DNA of 5,443 nt from an uncultured Lachnospiraceae bacterium (GTDB taxonomy: Bacteria > Bacillota > Clostridia > Lachnospirales > Lachnospiraceae). The notes under the pieces are model-generated. The model was not told where the DNA came from. It saw only the letters and a list, made by a program, of their open reading frames with translations, and ran no database searches. This document shows, one piece after another, positions 1-4,705 of the stretch (its first letter is position 1; each line of letters starts with the position of its first letter). The translations under genes were made by a program, and so were the position numbers. The stretch is taken from assembly GCA_947177925.1 (NCBI GenBank), contig CAMWWJ010000231.1:1-5443 (forward strand), written 5' to 3'.

Positions 1-70
1 TAATCATTCCATTGATTTTAAATGTCTTCCTGACGATTTTATTATCGGCGCTAAAGAGAAAAAAATTTAG
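1..70. other. Unassigned window-edge fragment, possibly the 3' end of a neighbouring gene
   Basis: Three frames are open across this short stretch, so the coding strand cannot be decided. On the plus strand one frame (from base 2) ends with residues DDFIIGAKEKKI and a TAG at 68-70, directly abutting the permease stop. A second plus frame (from base 3) reads like a hydrophobic helix followed by a basic tail (LLSALKRKK) and stops at 90-92, inside the permease gene. On the minus strand the frame continuing past the permease stop is also open, with no convincing start. The hairpin at 59-90 would suit a convergent plus-strand gene ending here, but this is inference. Confidence 0.2.
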
Positions 71-90
71 CTATTTTAGCACCTTTTTTT
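59..90. terminator. Possible bidirectional terminator at the end of the transporter operon
   Basis: A small hairpin, GCTA (70-73), loop TTT (74-76), TAGC (77-80), is flanked by seven A (59-65) and seven T (84-90). Read on the minus strand, the hairpin overlaps the permease stop and is followed by TAAATTTTTTT. Read on the plus strand it is followed by ACCTTTTTTT. The stem has only four base pairs, although the A and T runs could extend it across an internal mismatch, so its strength is doubtful. Its position at the end of the last gene is what makes terminator the best reading. Confidence 0.35.
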
Positions 91-1969
91 GAAAGGCCCT
101 TACAGATACCAGATAAATGGCAGAAAACAACAGGATAATGGCCACTGCGCTATACACATTTACTAATGTCAGTTCTGTTTTCATCACATTTCCAAGGGCG
201 CGGATGGAAAAATAAGAGGTTACTACCATTAAAACAAAGGGGCAGTAATAAGTAAACCTGATTTCATGCTTCATGGCCCTTTTCAATACATCTTCCGATA
301 TGCCAAGCTTTTGCAGGATTTTGTAACGCTCTGTATCCTCGTAAGCATCGTTATTCAACTTGATAAAAATAATACTTCCTGCTGCCAGAATCAGTGTTAC
401 GAACATAAACACACAAAGAGAATACATAATGGGAATCCATGCCATCTCTCCCCTGTCCGGCAAAATCATATTGTATCCGACTGTAAAATTCCCATCCTCC
501 TTCTCAATCAAAGTATCCAGATAAGGTTTAGAAGCTTCCGCATTTTTTGAATCCGCAATCTTAAAACTATAAATAAAACATTCCAAACCAAGAGGGCTTA
601 ATTTTTCATAGGCATCATCACTGACTACATAAATCTCCAGGGATTCCTGAAGCCTGCCCAGATAGGCCGTATCATCCAGTGCCAGAACATGATAGCTGTC
701 CTCCCCGATTTCTACCATGGTATTTGGATCGAACTCCAGAAAGCTCATTAAGTATACATGGGAAAGAGAAACTGCCTCACCCTCCTTTATGTCCTCATAA
801 GGGAAATCCAGATCTGCCTGCTTTGCCGCTTCCTTCAAAACCGAAAAGGGAACGATTCCGTAACCTCCCCTCTCTTTGTGAAATACAGCCGGATCCAGCA
901 TAGTCAGAGCTATTTCATTCCCATATAGCACCTGATTTTTCTCTGAAATGCCTTTTTCAATCTGTTCTTTATCCAGCCTGTGCATGGCGGTAACCTGATA
1001 GGAATAATGCTCCTGAAAATGAATCATCTTTTCATATCTTTGCTTCAATGCTATGGAGGTTGCCAGAACCGTTACGGAACAAATCATTAAAACAGTAACC
1101 ATTCCATAGGTGCGATAATTTCTACGAATCCGGTATGCCAGATTATTTACCCATAGATTTCTCTCCTTTTCATATAAGAACTTTTTGTTTTCCGTAAGCT
1201 TTCCTATGAAAAAGGGAATGGCTCCGCCATATAACAGATAGGTTCCCGCCACTACCAGTATCACTGCCAAAAGTCCGTACTCCAGGGAGTGTACGCCTCC
1301 CGTTTCTATGGCAAACACATATCCGGTCACAAGTACGGCAAGTCCTAATACCACCTTGATGAAGGTAAGAAAAAGATTCTCCTTTTTCATCTCCTGTTTT
1401 TTTGCGTCAGACAGCATATTTAACACACTGCTTCTTACAATGGAAACATATCCTTTTATAATCATGATTCCATAAATAATACCGAACACAACTGAGGTAA
1501 TGAGCACCGGCGGCAGGGAAAAGGAAAACCTGATGTCCACGCTGATATCCGAAATCTTTAACAGCAGCATTTGGAACAGCTTTGAGAACAAAATGCCAAA
1601 GACCAGTCCCGCTCCCAGAGAAAACAGCCCGATCAGAAAAGCTTCTATGGCATACATCTTTCCGATTCTTGTATTGTCTAACCCCATAAAGGTATAAATT
1701 CCGATTTCCCTCTTTCTCTGGCTTAAAAAGACGTTTGTAGCATACCAGATAAAGAAGAACAGAAACACTCCGAATACAAAAGAAGCCGCCTGGGTAATCA
1801 TGTCAATATAATCCTTGTTGAAATTTTCCAGCACATCCATGGAATCGGAAAACACCACATTTTGAAAATTAAAGAAAATAAAAACGGAAAATGCAAGGGA
1901 TATAATCAACGACGCATATTCCTTTATGCTCCTTTTAAAATTTGAACATGCAAGACCAAATAAACTCAT
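71..1969 (-). CDS. bceB: BceB-type ABC transporter permease (FtsX-like), peptide antibiotic sensing and resistance
   Basis: This is a 632-residue integral membrane permease, close to the roughly 650 residues typical of BceB proteins. I see ten hydrophobic segments at about 19-40, 57-80, 105-136, 152-175, 202-222, 229-257, 286-308, 511-537, 570-590 and 603-624. A soluble, mostly polar region of about 200 residues lies between helices 7 and 8; this extracellular domain is the hallmark of the family and is thought to contact the antibiotic or its lipid target. FtsX-like loop motifs follow helices 2 and 8 (REIGIYTFMGLDNTRIGKM at 88-106; DTERYKILQKLGIS at 545-558) and probably couple to the ATPase. 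The ATG start overlaps the ATPase stop (ATGA) and has a GGGAGGTGA ribosome site at 1976-1984, so translation is both coupled and independently primed. Bce transporters confer resistance to peptides such as bacitracin or lantibiotics and also activate their kinase. The actual ligand cannot be read from sequence. Confidence 0.93.
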   Translation of the reverse strand: MSLFGLACSNFKRSIKEYASLIISLAFSVFIFFNFQNVVFSDSMDVLENFNKDYIDMITQAASFVFGVFLFFFIWYATNVFLSQRKREIGIYTFMGLDNTRIGKMYAIEAFLIGLFSLGAGLVFGILFSKLFQMLLLKISDISVDIRFSFSLPPVLITSVVFGIIYGIMIIKGYVSIVRSSVLNMLSDAKKQEMKKENLFLTFIKVVLGLAVLVTGYVFAIETGGVHSLEYGLLAVILVVAGTYLLYGGAIPFFIGKLTENKKFLYEKERNLWVNNLAYRIRRNYRTYGMVTVLMICSVTVLATSIALKQRYEKMIHFQEHYSYQVTAMHRLDKEQIEKGISEKNQVLYGNEIALTMLDPAVFHKERGGYGIVPFSVLKEAAKQADLDFPYEDIKEGEAVSLSHVYLMSFLEFDPNTMVEIGEDSYHVLALDDTAYLGRLQESLEIYVVSDDAYEKLSPLGLECFIYSFKIADSKNAEASKPYLDTLIEKEDGNFTVGYNMILPDRGEMAWIPIMYSLCVFMFVTLILAAGSIIFIKLNNDAYEDTERYKILQKLGISEDVLKRAMKHEIRFTYYCPFVLMVVTSYFSIRALGNVMKTELTLVNVYSAVAIILLFSAIYLVSVRAFQKKVLK

Positions 1970-2721
1970 TCCCTGTCACCTCCCATAGAAGCCAATAACT
2001 GCAGGATTTCCTCATAAAAAAACTTTCTGTCCCCTTTGCTGTTCAACCTGCTTTGAATCTGTCCATCCACCAGCATATAGACCTGCTTTGCATAGCTTGC
2101 CGTATAAGCATCATGAGTCACCATTAGAATCGTGGCATTTTCCTCCTCATTTGCCAGCTTGAGACTGGTTAGCAGATCCTTACTAGACTTGGAGTCAAGG
2201 GCCCCGGTAGGCTCATCTGCAAAGATGATCTTAGGCTGCGTGATCAATGCCCTTGCGCTGGCTCCTCTCTGCTTCTGTCCGCCAGACAACTGATAGGGAT
2301 ATTTTTTCAAATGAGGCTTTAGCTGAAACAGCTCTGCCATCCGCTCCACTTTTTCCAAAATCACCCGGCTCTTTTCTCCGTTTAAGGAAAGGGGAAGGGC
2401 AATGTTATCCTGCAGGGTCATATTGTCAAGCAGATTGTATTCCTGAAAGATAAATCCAATCTTATCCCTTCTTAAAATGGACAACAGCCTGTTGTCCGCC
2501 CTTGTAACATCCTTTCCGTCTAACATAATCTGCCCCCTTGTAGGCTTATCCAATGTGGAGAGCATGTTTAACAGAGTGGACTTCCCTGCCCCGCTGGGTC
2601 CCATAACGGCAATGAAATCCTTCTCATAAATATCCAGACTGATTCCCTTTAATACAGCAGTTTCATATTCCCTTCTGCCAAAGCCCTTTACCAGATCCTT
2701 TACTTCTACTATTTTTTTCAT
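1966..2721 (-). CDS. bceA: BceA-type ABC transporter ATP-binding protein
   Basis: This 251-residue cytoplasmic ATPase powers the permease encoded next to it. All nucleotide-binding motifs are intact: Walker A GPSGAGKST (41-49), Q-loop glutamine at 93 (IFQEYNLLD), signature LSGGQKQR (145-152), Walker B IIFADEP with catalytic Glu170, D-loop ALDS (174-177) and the H-loop histidine 203 (VTHD). It resembles the MacB/LolD/BceA group, in which one ATPase dimer serves an FtsX-like permease. The C-terminal tail after about residue 220 is polar and short. The start is the ATG with AAGGAGG at 2728-2734, six bases upstream. The gene follows a BceR-type operator and overlaps the permease start by four bases, so the two form one inducible transcription unit. 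The signature is followed by GASARAL, a slight variation on the common VAIARAL. Family assignment is firm; the substrate is unknown. Confidence 0.95.
   Translation of the reverse strand: MKKIVEVKDLVKGFGRREYETAVLKGISLDIYEKDFIAVMGPSGAGKSTLLNMLSTLDKPTRGQIMLDGKDVTRADNRLLSILRRDKIGFIFQEYNLLDNMTLQDNIALPLSLNGEKSRVILEKVERMAELFQLKPHLKKYPYQLSGGQKQRGASARALITQPKIIFADEPTGALDSKSSKDLLTSLKLANEEENATILMVTHDAYTASYAKQVYMLVDGQIQSRLNSKGDRKFFYEEILQLLASMGGDRE
1976..1984 (-). promoter_or_regulatory. Strong ribosome binding site of the permease gene, inside the ATPase gene
   Basis: GGGAGGTGA on the minus strand is almost fully complementary to the 16S rRNA 3' end and ends six bases before the permease ATG at 1969. It lies within the last codons of the ATPase gene and supports the ATGA-overlapping start. 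Confidence 0.8.
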
Positions 2722-2751
2722 TTAGCTCCTCCTTACTTTGCCTGATAGCAT
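2722..2751 (-). other. Candidate 9-codon leader mini-ORF abutting the ATPase start
   Basis: On the minus strand an ATG at 2751-2749 opens a nine-codon frame (MLSGKVRRS) that stops with TAA at 2724-2722, directly against the ATPase ATG at 2721. An AAGGA at 2764-2760 lies eight bases upstream of its ATG. Its last sense codons contain the ATPase ribosome binding site. This may be chance in a short leader or a coupled leader peptide; the sequence alone cannot decide. The proposed transcript start near 2760 would leave its ribosome site at the very 5' end, which weakens the case. Confidence 0.25.
2728..2734 (-). promoter_or_regulatory. Ribosome binding site of the ATPase gene
   Basis: AAGGAGG on the minus strand, six bases before the ATG at 2721, is a consensus Shine-Dalgarno sequence. 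It fixes this ATG as the start. Confidence 0.85.
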
Positions 2752-2761
2752 AAGCACTATC
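2744..2761 (-). repeat. Small stem-loop in the transporter 5' leader
   Basis: In the minus-strand transcript GATAG (2761-2757) can pair with CTATC (2748-2744). Two further G-U pairs would leave a four-base loop. It lies between the proposed -10 and the ATPase ribosome binding site and contains the mini-ORF ATG. It is weak, and no function is shown. Confidence 0.35.
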
Positions 2762-2766
2762 CTTTT

Positions 2767-2772
2767 TCTATA
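2767..2772 (-). promoter_or_regulatory. Tentative -10 element of the transporter promoter
   Basis: TATAGA on the minus strand matches four of six -10 consensus bases. No recognisable -35 lies at the right distance, as expected for a promoter that depends on an activator. The operator core at 2804-2817 lies about 30 bases upstream. An alternative -10-like TATAGG occurs at 2794-2789, as part of a second copy of TTTTTATAG 22 bases away, so the exact start of transcription is uncertain. Confidence 0.35.
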
Positions 2773-2803
2773 AAAAGCTTAGCAGAAACCCTATAAAAAA
2801 TCC

Positions 2804-2817
2804 TTACATCTATGTTA
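2804..2817 (-). promoter_or_regulatory. BceR-type operator (TNACA-N4-TGTAA) upstream of the transporter genes
   Basis: The minus strand reads TAACATAGATGTAA, an exact fit to the inverted-repeat consensus TNACA-N4-TGTAA known for BceR-like response regulators. It lies in the gap before the ATPase gene and upstream of its proposed -10, where an activator site is expected. The adjacent regulator gene at 3852-4523 is the obvious binding partner. The consensus is family knowledge, the match is direct, and binding itself is inferred. Confidence 0.75.
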
Positions 2818-2839
2818 CAGTCTCTTCTTTTATGTAACA
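2813..2839 (-). promoter_or_regulatory. Additional half-site forming a perfect 7-bp inverted repeat with the main operator
   Basis: TGTTACA at 2813-2819 and TGTAACA at 2833-2839 (plus strand) are perfect inverted copies separated by 13 bases. The first copy overlaps one arm of the main operator. The 20-base repeat distance is about two helical turns, so a second regulator dimer could bind on the same DNA face. BceR-like promoters of Bacillus are known to carry a main and a weaker secondary site, and this could be the equivalent. As RNA it could also fold into a hairpin, but no T run follows directly. Confidence 0.45.
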
Positions 2840-2856
2840 AAAATGCAAGGTTTTTC

Positions 2857-3855
2857 TCAGTCCATCATAAAGTAATCCGTATTTTTTTGAAAATACAGTT
2901 CGAATCGGGTTCCTTCCCCTCTTTTGGATTCCACCCGGATCTGAATGTTCAGAAAGCGGGCAATTTTCTGAACAAAGTAAAGTCCCATTCCCGTAGAACG
3001 ATAGTCCCCTTTTCTTAAATTGGTTCCCACATAGCCTTTATCAAAAATATAAGGGATTTCTTCCGGGTCTATGCCAATGCCCCTGTCCTCCATCCAGAAA
3101 AGCATTTCTTCCTCTGACAACTTTTTTCCTCCAAAAAACAATGCCGGCTCTTCTTTTTTATATTTTATGGAATTCCCAATCAACTGGTCCAGCAGATATA
3201 CAAGCCATCTTTTGTCACTATATACAAAAAGCTCCTCCAGCTCCATTTCAATTCGGAAATGCTCCTTAATGAGAAAATAGGACTGGTTTTTCATGGACTC
3301 CGTTACCACATCCTTAAGCAGTATCTTTTCAAATTTCATGTCGTACTGGGGACTGATTAATTTTCCATTCATGACGATTCTGTTTAAAAGCTGTCCAAGC
3401 CGTTCCAACTGCTCCTGCATTTCTTCCCTAAGCTCACTGTCCAAATTCCTTTCATTCATAAGCTTTAAGGCGGAAAGGGGAAGCTTGGTTTCATGAACCC
3501 ATCTGGTCATATAATCTGTCTGTTCCCTTATTTCATCATGTAAAGCGGATATTTCCTCTTCCTTCTCCTGCTGCCTCTTTTGAAAGAACAGGAAAAGCTG
3601 ATTTCCCATCAGCTCCTTTCGCTCTTCTTCCGTTTCTGGTTCTTCCCGATCTATGATTTCTCCTAACTGCTTCCATTTCTCATAATCGTTTTTCATCCAA
3701 AAGCCTGCTGCCAGCAGATAAATCACATCAAAATAAAGCAGATCCATCACATACACATTGGTTCCGCAAATATAACCGAAATAAAAATTGATAAATAAAA
3801 AAAGTCCCGCCTGCAGGAAAAAAACTGCTTTTCTTTCCTTTATATAATCCATCAT
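2857..3855 (-). CDS. bceS: BceS-type intramembrane-sensing sensor histidine kinase
   Basis: This 332-residue kinase is about the size of Bacillus BceS. Two membrane segments at about residues 11-31 and 35-54 are joined by only a few residues, so there is no extracellular sensor domain. In this family the signal comes from the partner ABC transporter. A charged linker, probably a coiled coil (about 65-112), leads to the H-box WVHETKLPLSAL with the phosphoacceptor His121. The ATPase domain has the N-box LIGNSIKY (Asn228), G1 EDRGIGID (256-263), F-box IFDKGYVG (270-277) and G2 STGMGLYF (287-294), so it appears fully active. The first ATG overlaps the regulator stop by four bases and is followed at once by a second ATG. 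No strong ribosome site precedes it, only GGGA-like bases more than 12 upstream, so expression probably relies on translational coupling. I see no terminator after it, so read-through into the transporter genes is possible. Confidence 0.93.
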   Translation of the reverse strand: MMDYIKERKAVFFLQAGLFLFINFYFGYICGTNVYVMDLLYFDVIYLLAAGFWMKNDYEKWKQLGEIIDREEPETEEERKELMGNQLFLFFQKRQQEKEEEISALHDEIREQTDYMTRWVHETKLPLSALKLMNERNLDSELREEMQEQLERLGQLLNRIVMNGKLISPQYDMKFEKILLKDVVTESMKNQSYFLIKEHFRIEMELEELFVYSDKRWLVYLLDQLIGNSIKYKKEEPALFFGGKKLSEEEMLFWMEDRGIGIDPEEIPYIFDKGYVGTNLRKGDYRSTGMGLYFVQKIARFLNIQIRVESKRGEGTRFELYFQKNTDYFMMD

Positions 3856-4523
3856 TTGATATAATATCCCATTCCCTTTTTGGTCCGTATCACATCTTCG
3901 CCGTCACAGATACCGGAAAGCTTTGCCCTAAGCCTTGAAATCAGAACAGTCAACGAGGCGTCCGTAACAAATTCATCCGTGTTCCATAAATGCTGCATAA
4001 GCTTTTCCCTGCTTACTACGCTGCCCCTTTGTCCTAACAGCGCCGTCATGATTTTTCCTTCTGATTTGGTCAGCTCTGCAGACTTCTTTCCCGATACAAA
4101 TAAACCTTTTCCATTGTCATAATACATGTCCTCGCCTATATAATCCCTGTCCTGGGATTTATACTCATAGGTCCTTCTTAACATGGAACGGATTTTCACC
4201 AGTAACAGCTCCGGATCAAAAGGCTTTTCCATATAATCATCCCCGCCGGAAGCCATTGCCATAACCTTATCCCCGTTCTGGTCCCTGCTGGATAAGAATA
4301 AAACAGGCACAGTAGAGCTTTCCCTGATTTTCTCACACCAGTAAAATCCATCATAATAAGGCAGATTGATATCCATTAAAACAAGAGCTGGTTCATATTC
4401 CCTGCATTCCTCATCAATCTTGGAAAAATCCAAAGGCGCCTTTGCCGGAAAGCCCCATCTTTCACACAATAAGATAAGCTCCTTTGCAAGCGCCTGATCG
4501 TCTTCTACAACAAATAACTTCAC
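3852..4523 (-). CDS. bceR: BceR-type response regulator, OmpR/PhoB family
   Basis: This 223-residue cytoplasmic DNA-binding regulator has an intact receiver domain at about 1-115: acidic pocket Glu7/Asp8/Asp9, phosphoacceptor Asp51 in LVLMDINLPYYDG, switch Ser78 in LFLSSR, and the conserved Lys100 of EKPF. A winged-helix trans_reg_C domain follows at about 130-223 (ELTKSEGKIM, the recognition-helix region DASLTVLISRLRAKL, and the terminal wing TKKGMGYYI). The protein starts at a GTG (4523-4521), with AGGAAG at 4531-4536, seven bases upstream. No in-frame ATG precedes it within the gap. Its stop overlaps the kinase start. By family knowledge it is phosphorylated by the adjacent kinase and activates the transporter promoter, where the matching inverted repeat sits at 2804-2817. 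No such consensus site precedes the regulator itself, which suggests no strong autoregulation. Confidence 0.94.
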   Translation of the reverse strand: MKLFVVEDDQALAKELILLCERWGFPAKAPLDFSKIDEECREYEPALVLMDINLPYYDGFYWCEKIRESSTVPVLFLSSRDQNGDKVMAMASGGDDYMEKPFDPELLLVKIRSMLRRTYEYKSQDRDYIGEDMYYDNGKGLFVSGKKSAELTKSEGKIMTALLGQRGSVVSREKLMQHLWNTDEFVTDASLTVLISRLRAKLSGICDGEDVIRTKKGMGYYIK

Positions 4524-4530
4524 ATGATCA

Positions 4531-4536
4531 CTTCCT
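4531..4536 (-). promoter_or_regulatory. Ribosome binding site that sets the GTG start of the response regulator
   Basis: AGGAAG on the minus strand lies seven bases before the GTG at 4523. It overlaps a nearby out-of-frame ATG-TGA (4525-4520), so the GTG is chosen from the intact receiver N terminus (KLFVVEDD) and this spacing. Confidence 0.65.
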
Positions 4537-4578
4537 ATGCCTCTGGCTGAAAATTGATTTCCGTAGCTTATAGGAATT

Positions 4579-4608
4579 ATTATAGCTGATTCTTTCCTTT
4601 TCTTGCAC
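4579..4608 (-). promoter_or_regulatory. Probable promoter of the regulator-kinase operon
   Basis: The minus strand has a perfect -10, TATAAT, at 4584-4579. At 18 bases spacing the -35 would be GTGCAA (4608-4603), matching only three of six consensus bases, so the -35 is weak. Transcription would start near 4572 and leave a leader of about 50 bases before the GTG. The -35 region lies inside one arm of the stem-loop at 4600-4632. The assignment rests mainly on the -10 and its position. Confidence 0.55.
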
Positions 4609-4632
4609 CCCTTTAGGGATATGTTGCAAAAA
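4600..4632. repeat. Inverted repeat / stem-loop overlapping the -35 region of the regulator promoter
   Basis: TTTTTGCA (4632-4625, minus strand) can pair with TGCAAGAA (4607-4600) with one G-U pair. Inside it, CCC (4618-4616) pairs with GGG (4611-4609) around a TAAA loop, leaving a six-base bulge. No T run follows in either direction, so it is not a standard intrinsic terminator. A protein-binding site or a chance structure are both possible. Confidence 0.4.
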
Positions 4633-4646
4633 TGTTAGATACCTGA

Positions 4647-4705
4647 TGTAGTGACACATTGATGTTTGACAAATTGGTTTGCCTGATTATCAACGTGTCA
4701 GTACA
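4647..4705. repeat. Long imperfect inverted repeat directly after the hydrolase stop codon
   Basis: The arms TGTAGTGACACATTGAT (4647-4663) and ATCAACGTGTCAGTACA (4689-4705) are 17 bases each and pair with one mismatch (C-C in the minus-strand RNA) and one G-U, around a 25-base loop. The structure begins at the base next to the hydrolase stop (4706-4708). A T run is absent immediately after the stem; five T occur only about 15 bases later. It could protect the mRNA 3' end, act as a Rho-independent-like terminator without a U tract, or serve as a regulator site. Confidence 0.55.

Noticed and set aside
266..550. Plus-strand open frame inside the permease gene, one of several opposite the real genes.
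   Set aside because: It is antisense to a clear, full-length membrane protein, has no domain-like sequence and is best seen as a shadow of the real frame. The same holds for the other plus-strand frames inside the ATPase, kinase and regulator genes.
2837..2858. A-rich and T-rich runs after the kinase stop that might form a terminator.
   Set aside because: Only an AAAAA/TTTTT pairing without GC is possible, so I see no credible terminator between the kinase and the transporter genes.
3690..3855. The kinase lacks any extracellular sensor domain, which could look like a truncation.
   Set aside because: Two closely spaced helices with almost no loop are normal for intramembrane-sensing BceS-type kinases, and the length matches the family.
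4528..4659. A 43-codon minus-strand frame in the gap upstream of the regulator, ending four bases before its GTG.
   Set aside because: It has no ribosome binding site and reads straight through the promoter -10 and the stem-loop, so it would lie mostly upstream of the expected transcript start. The basic, low-complexity product looks like chance.
4666..4693. Plus-strand TTGACA (4666-4671) followed after 16 bases by TATCAA, a possible antisense promoter into the hydrolase gene.
   Set aside because: The -35 is perfect but the -10 matches only four of six bases, and no plus-strand gene follows. Such pairs are frequent in AT-rich gaps.
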